DNA of 64,000 nt from the NCBI GenBank assembly GCA_026018925.1, contig JAKSZU010000003.1, positions 187,181,639 to 187,245,638 of the forward strand. Direction: 5' to 3'. This document shows, in pieces, positions 10,485-20,724 of this stretch; positions within the stretch are counted from its first letter, which is position 1, and each line of letters begins with the position of its first letter. The stretch comes from Tupaia tana. Lineage: Eukaryota; Chordata; Mammalia; Scandentia; Tupaiidae. The notes below the pieces were generated by a model. It was not told where the DNA came from and made no database searches. It was given only the letters and a program-made list of their open reading frames with translations. Position numbers and translations under genes: made by a program.

Positions 10485-10843
10485 TTCTACCTCTTGTGGT
10501 GGGGGGCAGGCAGGCACTTACGGTGGATCATCCCATCGGGTTGCTGCCTTCCACCCCTTTGCATCTGGAAGGACATAGGGATGGTCTGTTGCCCCACCCT
10601 GCACCAAAGTCTTCCACTGTGGAAGGGCACTCAACAGTGGCGCCCTCTCCCCCTCCCCCCCCACTCACACATACACAGATCCCACGGCCTGGAGGGCTGG
10701 GTGGCAAAAAACAGTACTTGGCTGGTGGTTGGAAGGCTGCGCAGGGGTCCCTGGAAGCCCCAACAGGGAACCCATTCTATCGTTGGGGATGTTGCAAGAA
10801 GTAATAGTCACAGGGATCAAAAAGTCCAATGTTCAAGAAGAGA
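7608..10843 (+). repeat. Macrosatellite monomer A, copy 2 (terminal, truncated)
   Basis: Nearly identical to monomer A1 up to about 10,350, differing in tract lengths and scattered single bases (for example GCCGGCC at about 150 versus GCCGACC at about 7758). From about 10,357 to 10,843 it becomes visibly more diverged, with deletions relative to A1. It stops at the equivalent of A1 position about 3302, before the GA-rich block, minisatellite and conserved core. A SINE begins right at the break (10,845). This looks like a decayed array edge. Confidence 0.88.
8714..8729 (+). promoter_or_regulatory. Second CTCF-like motif in monomer A2
   Basis: Identical to the motif at 1111-1126. It is the only CTCF-like candidate left in the truncated last unit, because the core site is missing there. 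Confidence 0.4.
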
Positions 10844-10844
10844 G

Positions 10845-11019
10845 TTTTTAAAAGAATCATGTATTTTAATTATTTATTCATTTATTTTAATTTGACCAGA
10901 ACAATATACAGAGAGAGTACAGGAAATTGAGAAAGCAAGCCACTAGTTCTCAGAGTTGAACTGTAATCAGCTGTGTGGGAGTGTCCAGCATCTTAATCAC
11001 CATGTCTCCTGCTGGCTTC
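10845..11019 (-). mobile_element. S-type tRNA SINE at the array boundary
   Basis: The tail side (TATTTTAATTATTTATTCATTT) is followed by TTTGACCAG, GAGAAAGCAAGCCAC and the complement of the tRNA head ending CCTGCTGGC. It is diverged, and it starts one base after the last recognisable macrosatellite base. Confidence 0.8.
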
Positions 11020-11231
11020 TAGGTTGTTTAAGATCTTAAAAAGAATTTGATATTTCAAATTAGTATTTATAAGATTCTTATCATCTTTTAATTGAAAATA
11101 TTTTTATTAGCATAAAGTGTAAAGTTTTTCATTGGGCTTTTAACTTTTGTAGAGACAAAAAGAAAAATATACTGTGTCAAGATTATTTTGTTCTAACTTA
11201 AGAAAAATTCTTGAAAAAGAAAAAAAAAATG

Positions 11232-11412
11232 AGGGCCTGCAGGTGGTATGGTGGTTAAAGGCACTGGACACCCTCATGGTGGATCACAGTTTGAGTCCTG
11301 CACCTGGGGAATTGCTTTCTAACTTTCTCTGTCTCATGCTTTCTTTCTCACTCTAGCTCTGTCCCTCTCTGATCAAAAACAAAAGAATAGTAATAAATAA
11401 ATGTAAATAAGA
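11232..11412 (+). mobile_element. S-type tRNA SINE
   Basis: Head GGCCTGCAGGTGGTATGGTGG, B-box-like GTTTGAGTCC, CT-rich region, CTCTGATCAAAAAC, then an AATAAATAAA tail. Moderately diverged. Confidence 0.82.
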
Positions 11413-11486
11413 AATTAATCAATAGTCTTTAAAAAATAGTTTGTATATGAGGAATCAAGTTGTTTATTTATAAAAATTAAAGTTAT

Positions 11487-11738
11487 GGGTACCAGCTGAT
11501 GGTGTAATGGTTATGTCACTGGACTCCCATGTAGTCGACCATGATTTGAGTCATGGATCCAGCAGCTTAAAACTCATGCCGGGCGCATGTGTGTGCATGT
11601 CCAAGATCCCAAGAAGAGAATGCAGGAGAAGGGACTGTGGTGTGGCCATCCTCCTAGGGGGTGATTTCTCACTTTCTGTCTTTCTGTTTCTCTGGCAAGT
11701 GCAAGCACCCTATAGCAAAAAGTTTCTCTAAAAATATT
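11487..11738 (+). mobile_element. L-type tRNA SINE
   Basis: Head GGGTACCAGCTGATGGTGTAA, then CTGGACTCCCATGTAGTCGACC, CCAAGATCCCAAGAAGAGAATG, and end CACCCTATAGCAAAAAG. Moderately diverged. Confidence 0.9.
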
Positions 11739-12506
11739 TAGGTTAGAAAAGTGTAAAAACTAAACTGAATATATGTAATTGTACATACAAAGTTACAAAA
11801 CAAATTAAGATATGTTTTTGTAATAATCCATAAGCAAGGCATAATACCTTCTTTTAAGGTAATTATTATGTTTGGGGTTTTGTGGTCAAGAATTTGGTAG
11901 ATGGCTGGTAAGTTATGGACTGGTATGTGATGACACCAAGGCCCATATTTCCCTTTAAATATTTGGTTTCTGTTTTAAGAGAATATTTGTTTGGTAGGTT
12001 TTCTTCCATTTGGCTAAAAGATAGCTATAAGCATTCTTTTAGACATTTGGTTTTTGATTTGACAGAACGTTTGGTGTGATCTTCCACTTTGGATACAGGG
12101 ACAAGAAGCCATATCTTGAGAGACCGTTTGGAAATTTGTTAACCTGTAAATTTGATTTTATGTTTTCTTTGAACCAGCTGTGACTAGGACATTATTATGA
12201 GCAACTACGAGAGCACTCTAATTCATCTTGTAGCCCGTAGGGTATATTTTGTAGAATTGGGAACTTTTAGCTATAACTCCAAGGAAAGGAAAAAAGATAA
12301 TTCTTAAGTAACATTATCTGGCCTCAATGTTCCCTATGATCTAGAGAACAGGGGCCAAAGAATGGGTGTTTAAATTAGGTAACTAACTTCATAATTGTTT
12401 TATTGAAAAAAAATTAAAATAGCGTGTAATTATTTTGTGGGGAAAAAAATAAAAGTAACATGCTTAAAATTTTAGTTAGAATGTCTGCTGGCTAACCCTC
12501 TGCAAG
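11739..12506. other. AT-rich stretch, nothing recognised
   Basis: Unique-looking sequence without long open frames or a repeat I can name. It may hold very old repeat remnants. Confidence 0.5.
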
Positions 12507-12678
12507 GGGACCAGCAGGTGGCATGGTGGTTAAGGCGCTGGACATTCCCACATGGCTGACCATGGTTCAAGTCCTGGACCTGGTGGCTTGCTTTCTCACT
12601 TTCTCTTTCTCTCTCTGTCTCTCTTTGGTCAAATTAAAATAATAAATGGATGAATAAATTTAAAAGAAAAAAAAAAAG
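12507..12678 (+). mobile_element. S-type tRNA SINE
   Basis: Head GGGGACCAGCAGGTGGCATG, GGTTCAAGTCC B box, CTTTGGTCAAATTAAAATAA, then an A-rich tail. The head contains a CTCF-like core (12511-12524). Confidence 0.92.
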
Positions 12679-13333
12679 AAATGTGAATTCATTTATATCA
12701 GTAAAGTGAACAGCAGATGTAAATAGTCTCTTCTGATGCTACCCCTCTGCCTTTTCCTGAAACAGGGAAAAAAGGATTAGAAATGTGACCTCAGGCTAGA
12801 AAGGCAAGGTTCTTTGCATTTTCTCTCTTTACTCTTTCTTAGCATAACTCCAGACCACCTTTGCCCTCCAAAGTGTACAACTTCCATTAAACTGGCCTTT
12901 CTTAAAGGAGCAATTTGTGTGGTTCCCTGTGCATGGTGTAAGCTAAATGTGTGCCTTTTCCCTTATCTCTGTGTGCCTTTCCTGTAGGTCTTTCCTTTTC
13001 CTCTGTGTCAGCAGTTTTTTAATGAACCTTAGGGCATTTTCCTTGGCCCCTATAGATTTGGCTGGTGAGCAGGGTAAACCAAAGTTGTTCTGCTCTTCCA
13101 GAAGTCACAGCCAAGAGAACTCAGGACCTGACAAGTCGGCAAAAATGGCAAGAACTTCTTAGCAGTCGGACTCCTGGTCTCTGTGGAATTCAGTTCAATA
13201 GATGATAAAAATCATTGTTTAGTTTCTTTTCTAAATGAAGATTGAATGGGGGAAAATGATTTGTATGAAATAGTTAGTCCTGCCCTGGTATAGTGACCAT
13301 GGTGTTTTCTCTTTTTGCTTGTTCGTTTTTTTT

Positions 13334-13336
<3 letters not shown>
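12679..13336. other. Intergenic, nothing recognised
   Basis: No coding frame, RNA gene or nameable repeat seen. Confidence 0.5.
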
Positions 13337-13339
<3 letters not shown>

Positions 13340-13375
<36 letters not shown>

Positions 13376-13556
13376 CTTAGAGCATGTGTGCTCTCTGTAG
13401 AGAGAGAGACAGAGAGACAGAGACAGAGATAGTGAGAGGGAAAGTGAGCAGGTCACCTCCTGGGGTGGGAGTGGCCACATAGCAATCCCTTCTCCATTTT
13501 CCTCCCAGGATCTTGGGCAATGCATGCACACTAGCCCAGCCATGTGCTGGTCCCCA
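13340..13556 (-). mobile_element. L-type tRNA SINE, internally deleted
   Basis: A poly-T run (13340-13373) is followed by GCCTTAGAGCATGTGTGCTC, the GA-rich block, CAATCCCTTCTCC and GGATCTTGGGCA. Most of the tRNA head is missing, but GTGCTGGTCCCC remains. Confidence 0.75.
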
Positions 13557-13578
13557 TAGTGGTTTTTTTTTTTTTTTT

Positions 13579-13747
13579 CTTAACTTTATTCATTGTAATT
13601 ATTTTTATTATTTTATTTTTATTGATGTTGACCAGAGAAAGACAGAGAGAGAGAAGAAAAGTGAGAAAGCAAGCTGCCAGGTCCAGGACTCCAACCATGG
13701 TCAGCCATGGTCCAGCTGCCTTAACCACCAGGCCACCTACCGTCCCC
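13579..13747 (-). mobile_element. S-type tRNA SINE
   Basis: CTTTATTCATTGTAATTATTTT tail side, TTGACCAGAGAAAGACAG, GCAAGCTGCCAGGTCC, then the head complement; it runs into a poly-C tract (13744-13761). Confidence 0.85.
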
Positions 13748-13769
13748 CCCCCCCCCCCCCCATAGTGTT

Positions 13770-14581
13770 TTTTCTGGTGTGAGTACCCATTGCTTTTTTT
13801 TTTCCCCAGCTAGAAGTGGTCTCTATTTCTGTGTCATATGTCCTAAGGAGGGCAGAACACAGGCCTAGAACTCATGAAACCTATTGTTCAAGCTGGACCC
13901 CACAGGCTGGCAAATTTTGCAGTTCTTATCAGGCCAGCTCCTATCTGGACTAACTTTATTGTAGGTCTTCCCCAAGGATTGGATGAGGTTCTTCTGTCCT
14001 CATATCTTTGAGAGCTTGATTTGTGACCTGATGAGAATTCTCTCTTGATCCCTGCTATCTCAAGAATGTGATTTACAGGTGGCCAACCTGGAAAAACTGG
14101 GAACTCAAGCCATGTAAGATTTCACGGAGCACACTTTTTGAAGCAAATGTGTCAAGCTCTCAATAATTGATCTTAGTAAGGAGTCCCATTAATTAAGGGT
14201 TTTGTTGTCTGTTCTTTGTTAACTGATTAGTGGTAGGAACTATTTGTGGCAATAAGACCTGCTTACTTCCTTAGTCCTTTTGTGGGAGTGAATTTTGGGG
14301 GGAATCGTTGGGAAGGATATTCCCTATTCTATGCCTCCTTTGGAAAGTCTTTGCTCTTCATGAAGAGGCTTTTAGAATTAGATTGTTATTGTTACTAAAA
14401 TAAGTAAACCTTTGGAGATTGTTTGGGATACCCTCTACTAAAAATGTCACAGGATGGGAGTGTTGAGCTGTGTTGTGTAATATCCTTGGCTCTTTGGGTC
14501 CAGATCACTAAAATTAGAGACCTGTCCCTAGGTGCAAAATAAAGCCAAAACCACAATAAAAGTAGGTAGGAAAGAGAATTT
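13770..14581. other. Intergenic, nothing recognised
   Basis: About 0.8 kb of mid-GC sequence with no frame or repeat I can name. Confidence 0.45.
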
Positions 14582-14599
14582 AAAAGGAGAGGAAGATTT

Positions 14600-14875
14600 G
14601 GGAACCAGCAGTTAGCGTAATGGCTATGTCGCTGGACTCCCACGTAGTCGACCGCGGTTCGCGTCTCGGACCCGGTGGCTTACAACTCACGCCGGGCGCG
14701 TGTGCATGCGTGCCCAAGATCCCGAGAGGAGAATGGAGGAGAAGGGATTGCGGCGTGACCATCCCCCCTGGGGGGTGATTTCTCGCTTTCTGTCTCTATG
14801 TCTCTCTCTGTCTGTCTGGCGAGCGCACGCGCCCTATAGTGAAAAACCTCTCAAAAAATAAAAAAATAAAAATAA
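14600..14875 (+). mobile_element. L-type tRNA SINE, young subfamily, perfect TSD
   Basis: Full length. Its 18-bp TSD (AAAAGGAGAGGAAGATTT) is at 14582-14599 and 14876-14893. Diagnostic features are head GGAACCAGC, B box GGTTCGCGTCT and GGCTTACAACTC, shared with the copies at 49,700 and 60,295. Confidence 0.97.
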
Positions 14876-14993
14876 AAAAGGAGAGGAAGATTTTAGAAAA
14901 GAAGTACACCCAAAAGACTTTGGGCAGGCAGGTTACTAGGTAGCAACTGTGTTTGGAACTGGTTAGGTGTTATTTTTATTACTAGCAGTGATA

Positions 14994-15253
14994 ATTTTTT
15001 TTTGAGAGGTTTTTGCCATAGGGCACGTGTGCTCACCAGAAAGAGAGAGAGAGACAAAGAGACAGAAAGTGAGAAATCACCCCCCAGGGGGGATGGCCAT
15101 GCCACAATCCCTTCTCCTCCATTTTTCTCTTGGGATCTTGGGCACTCACGCACACGCGCCCGGTGTGAGTTCAAGCCATTGGGTCCGGGACTTGAACTGT
15201 GGCAGACTACGTGGGAGTTCAGTGACATAGCCATTATGCCAACTGCTGGTCTC
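14994..15253 (-). mobile_element. L-type tRNA SINE
   Basis: TTTGAGAGGTTTTTGCCATAG, GA-rich block, CCCCCCAGGGGGGATGGCC, and head complement ending CAACTGCTGGTCTC. Confidence 0.93.
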
Positions 15254-15928
15254 AATAATAAATATTTAACAGTGGAAGGTCTGTCATACTATCTGTGTTC
15301 TTTGAATTTGCGGGCTTTCTCCTGTGCTTTTGCAGCTCTCTCACAGGTGAAGAATTTGAGGAATTTGATTACCTAACTGTGTATACCCGGTGTGAGCCAT
15401 GATGATAGGAGCATCCATTACAGGTTGAATTGCCCAATTAGTTTATTGCCCTAGTAGGAATCAGGATGTTGATCAAAATGTCTGGTTGGGTCTTTTTGTA
15501 TTTATGAGGAGTGATAAGAAAAAAATTTACAATCATCCCTATGTGTCTTCTTCAGGTACCAAGAAAGAAAAATGGAATTTGCCTTGCTTTCCTGGCGCCA
15601 GGAGCTGGGTGGAAAGAAGGCAGTTTCATGGAGGGTCTGGTTGTAACTCCTGATAAATTGTGATTGATGTGACATGTCCTGCTATTTCATTAGGGCTGCT
15701 GCTCATTACTAGCTAACTGCCTAGCACAGTAACCCTCTTCCTCTTTTCTCCCATAAGCAGCCTATAATCTACTTTCTATCTAGGAGATGCACAGGGTCTT
15801 GGGCCTTATGTGGAAATGGCCTATTAAGTTTGGGACCTTGAAGTATAGTTGGTCTAAACATGGGTTTTTGCACATGTGTGACTGACAAGGTTTTTCTGTT
15901 TCTTGCCTATCTTTGGGAGAAATACGGA
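15254..15928. other. Intergenic, nothing recognised
   Basis: No supported gene or named repeat. Confidence 0.45.
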
Positions 15929-15931
15929 TTT

Positions 15932-16092
15932 TTAAAAAATAATTATTTTATTTAACTTTATTTATTATTATTTTCCAGTTTTACCGGACAGAGAGAGAGA
16001 AAGTGAAAGCATGCCACCAGGCTTAGGACTTGAATCGCAGTCAGCCTTGTGGGAGTCCAGTGCATTTAACCACCACGCCACATGCTGGCCCC
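15932..16092 (-). mobile_element. S-type tRNA SINE
   Basis: AATAATTATTTTATTTAAC tail side, GCATGCCACCAGG, head complement ending CATGCTGGCCCC. An imperfect TSD (AAATACGGATTTT / AAATCTGGATCTT) flanks it. Confidence 0.88.
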
Positions 16093-16275
16093 AAATCTGG
16101 ATCTTGTTTTATTACTTCAGTTATAATTTGGTTTAAAATCTATTTTATATTCAAAACATGATAAAAGTGTGTGTGTGTGTGTGTGCACCTGTGTATGTGT
16201 ATGTGCACAAATGTGTGTGGACATTTAGCTTTATCTGTAGGAGAGAAAGGGCAATTAAAACCGTATTCAGAAAGA

Positions 16276-16444
16276 TGGGGACCAGCAGGTGGCACGGTGG
16301 TTAAGGCGCTGGACACTCCCACACGGCTGACTACGGTTCAAGTTGTGGACATGGCGGCTTGCTTTCTCACTATCTCTTTCTGTCTCTCTCTGGTCAAATT
16401 AAAATAAATGAATGAATAAATAAAATAATTATTTTTAAAAAACT
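16276..16444 (+). mobile_element. S-type tRNA SINE with TSD
   Basis: Head GGGGACCAGCAGGTGGCACG, tail CTCTGGTCAAATTAAAATAA. TSD GTATTCAGAAAGA at 16263-16275 and 16445-16457. CTCF-like core at 16282-16295. Confidence 0.95.
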
Positions 16445-16457
16445 GTATTCAGAAAGA

Positions 16458-16696
16458 AAGAAACATGTTCATTGAGACAAAACAGATATGTGTGCTGTTT
16501 GGCTAAAAATTAATGATGATAGATATGAAAAGAAATTTATTTCCTTGTAGATAAGTCAACCTAACTAGAAATTGATGTACTGGCCATCCATTTTTGAAGC
16601 CTCTGTTTCACTCTTGGATCCTATTTTTTCATGGCTATGTTTCAGTTGACTGAACCCTTTTCCTTGAATCTCTCGTTAACTGCAATTAGCTCTTTA

Positions 16697-16746
<50 letters not shown>

Positions 16747-18644
16747 GTGTTTTCTCTCCAGTTTGGAGCTCTGTACCCTTGGGTTAAACTCATTGATCAC
16801 TTTGGGCTTTGGGATACCAAGTGTTACTTTTATATAGTGAGTAGACATTTGATCTTTGGTTGTGTGCTGGTTACTCTGTGAAATTGGCTTTCTTTACTTT
16901 TTGTTTTCTTTATATGCTTTCATTAGGAAAAAGTCTTAAATACCTGATTCAGTCAAACTGACAGTAAATGGCAATTTGCTACAAAGAGAAGTGACTGCCT
17001 CAATTAGTCAAGGAACTCTTTGAGCCAGTTACCTGTCTATTTGAGTGGACTTGTTAAGTAGTTCTTATGCCATCTGCATACTTAGTAAAATAGTACAAGA
17101 AATTTCTACAATTTTATTCTCTTTGTATCCATTTTCATCGGTATTCTTTGTACTTTAAAGTGCAAATTTCCTAATCTGCATTCTCTAGAATTGGATAGAA
17201 GATTCTAGCTGTATGTGCGGATGAACTAACTTGTTTCATGTACAGGGATGCAGTTTGACTTACACTGTCCTTTCAAACTAATGAGTTTTACAGTCTCTTG
17301 GCTAAAATTCTAAAATAAAAGCTATGATTCTTTGACTCTGTATTATATGTGTGTACACATATGTGTGCACACATATGTGTAGAATATTGTATTTATGTGT
17401 CTGTTTGTCTGTGTGTGGTACCAAATTGATTTAAATGCACACTCATAGGTTAAAATAGCCTCAAATACTATTCAAGTTCACATGACTGGGGTAAAATCTT
17501 TGATAAAGCTGATTTTAAATTGTTAAATATAAATCAAAATGTCTTCAGAATTGTTACCAGGTGAATCAAGGACCCAAAAGGCCTCCGTCCTAAATGAACA
17601 TTCTTGGTGCCACATGGACAGTTAGGTTACAGAAAAACTTGGGAAACATTGGAGAAATCTCTGTTTGGTAATTTAGTCTTTAGATAAGATGAGAGTGACT
17701 GATGTAGGGCTAACTTGGTTTTGCTTTACTTCAAAGGAAAACACCTTAAATAAGTAGCCTTGTTTTTTGTAAGTAACTCAAAGATAATGAATGGTTAAAA
17801 GCAAATAAATTGGGTAAATGTAAATAGAGTAAATTATTATAATTGAACTTGTCATTATTTTTATATTTTTCAGAGTAGTTTAAATTTTAAGGACATGATA
17901 TGTTAAATTAAGTAATATTAATAAAATGCTTGAATTATTTCTAAATATCAAAGCATTAATTAAGTAGAAGTTTAAGTGTTTTATATGGTATAAGTAAGTC
18001 TGAAATATAATTGAATCTGTTAACAACTGTATTGTAAGAGAATATTTCTAGATATGATAAAATTAATGTTAAAATTCCAGGATAATAGTAACCAAAGCTA
18101 GAAATTAGAGAAAAAAATATGTATCTAAAACAAATAGAGAAAATTAAGATTTTTTTGGTTGAACAGGAAATTAAAAAAAGATGTGAGGGTATGGTTTTGT
18201 TCAAAAGTATTGTCTGATATAGAGGATATTTGAAAATTGTTTTAAAGCAAGTGAATGACAAAGGAATATTATAAATAAAACTATAGGAATATAAAAAGTT
18301 GAAAAATTCAGAATCTTAAGGTAAAACTAACTGGAATTGACTAAATTTATTCAAAAACACTAATGAAGACTAAAATTTGTTTTATTTTGTTTTTATTTAA
18401 TACTAACAAAAATGTCTCTTGCTTTCAAAATCAAATAAAAGGAACTCTTGTACCTGATCACCCAAAAGAAAGACATGTTTTGCCTCTTCTTTAGGCCTAG
18501 GTCACTCATAATCTGCTTAGAAATAAATTGCATTAATTATTATTTTTTACAGAGTTGGTTATTTCCCTTGACAGGACAGAAATGGGAGGAAAAGAATGGG
18601 AAATATGACTGCTAATAGGAACAGAGTTTCTTTCTAGGATGATG
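16458..18644. other. AT-rich 2.2-kb stretch without SINEs
   Basis: Contains a pure poly-T run (16700-16743). Otherwise low-GC sequence with no open frame of note and no repeat I can name; the 17,750-18,420 part is especially AT-rich. This is the longest SINE-free AT-rich block in the first half of the flank. Confidence 0.5.
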
Positions 18645-18661
18645 AAAATGTTCTGGAATTA

Positions 18662-18911
18662 GGGACCAGCATTTAGCGTAATGGTTATGTCACTGGACTC
18701 CCACATAGTCAACCACAGTTCAAGTCCCGGACCCGGTGGCTTAAAACTCATGCAGGGCACTTGTGTGTGCATGCCCAAGATCCCAGGAGGAGAATCAAGG
18801 AGAAGGGATTGTGGCGTGGCCCTCCCCCTTGGGGGCTGATTTCTCACTTTCTGTCTCTCTGTCTGTCTGGAGAGCACATGTGCCCTATAGCAAAAACCTC
18901 TCCAAAAAAAA
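18662..18911 (+). mobile_element. L-type tRNA SINE with TSD
   Basis: Head GGGACCAGCATTTAGCGTAA, end GCCCTATAGCAAAAACCTCTCC. TSD AAAATGTTCTGGAATTA at 18645-18661 and 18912-18928. Confidence 0.96.
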
Positions 18912-18975
18912 AAAATGTTCTGGAATTAAACAGGAGTCTGATTGAATAACTTCATACTGAAAATCACTGAATTAT

Positions 18976-18976
<1 letters not shown>

Positions 18977-19022
<46 letters not shown>

Positions 19023-19261
19023 AGAGATTTTTGCTATAGGGTGTTTGTGCTGGCCAGAGAGAGACAAAAAGACAGAAAGCAAGAAATCATCCTTGGGGGA
19101 GTGGCCACATTGCAATCCATTCTCCTCCATCCTCATCTCGGGATTTCAGGGATGCACGCACATGTGCCCAGTGTGAGTTTAAGCTGCTGGGTCCAGGACT
19201 CGAACTGAGGTCGACTCTGTGGAAATCCAACAACATAACCATTATACCATCTGTTGGTCCC
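18977..19261 (-). mobile_element. L-type tRNA SINE with 44-bp poly-T
   Basis: A long uninterrupted poly-T (18977-19020) precedes GAGAGATTTTTGCTATAGGG and a diverged body ending CATCTGTTGGTCCC. The tail length is unusual for such a diverged body. Confidence 0.92.
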
Positions 19262-19307
19262 AAATTATATACTTTGAATTTTATGGTATATGAATTGTAT
19301 TTCAATT

Positions 19308-19580
19308 TTTAAAAAAATTTTTCCCTTTAGGGTGTGTACTCTCACCAGGGAGAGAGAGAGAGACAGAGACAGTGAGAGGGAAAGAGAGAAATCACCTCCC
19401 AGGGACGATGGCCATGTTGCAATCCTTTCTCTTTCTTTTTCCTGCTAGAATCTTGGGCACTCATGCACATGCACCAGGTATGATTTTCAAGTCACCAGTT
19501 TTGGGACTCAAACTGTTGTCAGCCATGTGGAAGTCCAGAGATGTAACCACTATGCCACCTGATGGACCCTGACCCTACAT
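19308..19580 (-). mobile_element. L-type tRNA SINE, diverged
   Basis: TTTTCCCTTTAGGGTGTGTAC, GA-rich block, CACCTCCCAGGGACGATGGCC, and a head complement ending CACCTGATGGACCC. Its head end is part of a 60-bp tandem duplication (next entry). Confidence 0.85.
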
Positions 19581-19640
19581 AGCCATGTGGAAGTCCAGAG
19601 ATGTAACCACTAAGCCACCTGATGGACCCTGACCCTACAT
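19521..19640. repeat. 60-bp tandem duplication in a SINE head
   Basis: 19521-19580 and 19581-19640 match at all but one base (T at 19553, A at 19613). Each begins AGCCATGTGGAAGTCCAGAG and ends GACCCTACAT. The unit is the SINE tRNA-like end plus a few flanking bases. Confidence 0.95.
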
Positions 19641-19643
19641 CTT

Positions 19644-19913
19644 TTTTTTTTTTTTCTTTTTTGGAGAGATTTTTGTTACAGGGCGCGTGTGCTCACCAGA
19701 GAGACACAGAGACAGAAAGCGAGAAATCACTCCCCAGAGGGGATGACCACACCGCAATCCTCCCTTCTCCTCCATTGTCCTCTCGGGATCTTGGATCTTG
19801 GGCACACACGAACATGCACCCGGCATGAGTTTAAGCCACCAGTCTGGGACTTGGACCGCTGTAGACTACATGGGAGTCCAATGACATAGCCATTACACTA
19901 ACTGCTGGTACTG
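19644..19913 (-). mobile_element. L-type tRNA SINE
   Basis: Poly-T, GGAGAGATTTTTGTTACAGG, body, and end ACTAACTGCTGGTACTG. Short TSD CTACATCTT at 19635-19643 and 19914-19922. Confidence 0.9.
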
Positions 19914-19922
19914 CTACATCTT

Positions 19923-20246
19923 AATTTTAAAACCTTATTTGCCTATTTCTTCCATGAGTGAGGGAGAAAAACAGAGAGAGACAGACAGACAGACATCCTT
20001 AACAAGGTCTGCATGCTGTGATCTCACCCCAGTTTCAGCCAGCCAGGATCACAGGCATGCATGCTTAATATGCTCAGGAAGAACTTGGGACACAAACGCA
20101 AGACCTTTTCATATGGACTCAGCATTGCAGTTTTTGCATTACAACTGCACCATGGTGACCAATCTTATCTCAATTTTTATAAAAGAAACTAAAATAATAC
20201 TGAAAAAAAGAAACAAAGAAAAACCACTTGTTATTGCCATGAGTTT
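19923..20246. other. Unclassified stretch, possibly an old repeat
   Basis: GAGAGAGACAGACAGACAGAC followed by a sequence resembling a minus-strand SINE in layout but not matching L or S words. I cannot assign it. Confidence 0.4.
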
Positions 20247-20262
20247 CCTGCTGTACTTTTCT

Positions 20263-20439
20263 TTCTTTCTTCCTTTTTTCCTTTCATAAAGAATTATTTA
20301 TTTAATTTTTATTTATTATTTTTCAGTTTGATCAGAGAGAGACAGAAAGTGACAAAGCAAGCCACCAGATCCTGGACTCGAACCACGGTCATCCATGTGG
20401 GAGTCCAGTGCTTTAACCACCGTGCCACTTGCTGGCCCT
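20263..20439 (-). mobile_element. S-type tRNA SINE (first of two at one site)
   Basis: AAAGAATTATTTATTTAATT tail side, TTTGATCAGAGAGAGACAG, and head complement CACTTGCTGGCCC. The 16-bp TSD CCTGCTGTACTTTTCT is at 20247-20262 and 20440-20455, with a third copy after the next SINE. Confidence 0.95.
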
Positions 20440-20455
20440 CCTGCTGTACTTTTCT

Positions 20456-20724
20456 TTCTTTTTTTTTTTTTTTTGGAGAGGTTTTTGCTATAGGGCGCGT
20501 GCGCTCGCCAGACAGACAGAGAGAGACAGAGAGATAGAAAGCAGGAAATCACCCCCCAGGGGGGATGGCCACGCCGCAATCCCTTCTCCTCCATTCTCCT
20601 CTCGGGATCTTGGGCACGCACGCACACGCGCCCAGCGTGAGTTTAAGCCACCGGGTCCGGGACTCGAACCGCGTTCGACTACGTGGGAGTCCAGCGACAT
20701 AGCCATTACGCTAACTGCTGGTCC
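20456..20724 (-). mobile_element. L-type tRNA SINE (second at the same site)
   Basis: Well preserved: TTTTGGAGAGGTTTTTGCTA, CCCCCCAGGGGGGATGGCC, end CTAACTGCTGGTCC. TSD CCTGCTGTACTTTTCT at 20440-20455 and 20725-20740. Confidence 0.97.

Larger units (their letters stand above)
1..10843. repeat. GC-rich macrosatellite array (two-monomer higher-order repeat)
   Basis: The opening of the window (AGGCCCTGCCGGGCCGCC) recurs at 7608, and the text in between can be followed base for base for over 3 kb, so the period is about 7.6 kb. A diverged half-period copy starts near 4001 (CCGCCCTGCACCC at 21, 4021 and about 7628). The order seen is A-B-A(partial). The DNA is very GC- and CpG-rich and studded with (CA)n, (GT)n, G-runs and GA-rich tracts. 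The left end is cut by the window and the right end is an array boundary. Architecture (several-kb GC-rich units, one CTCF-like site per unit) recalls DXZ4 or D4Z4-type macrosatellites. I see no homeobox (DUX4) coding sequence and no U2 or 5S gene in it. Confidence 0.93.

Noticed and set aside
1-10843. Possibility that the array is D4Z4 (DUX4), U2 snRNA (RNU2) or 5S rDNA repeats
   Set aside because: No homeobox-like coding, no U2 snRNA words and no 5S gene were found on either strand. Only the overall style is similar.
13544-13765. Small hydrophobic open frames beside poly-T tracts (also at 16631 and 36468)
   Set aside because: Runs of F or K come from poly-T or poly-A tails of SINEs; not proteins.
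15254-15928. Suspicion of endogenous retrovirus internal sequence here and at 11.7-14.6 kb and 16.5-18.6 kb
   Set aside because: No gag, protease, polymerase or envelope motif could be read in any frame, and no paired LTRs were seen, so I left these as unassigned.
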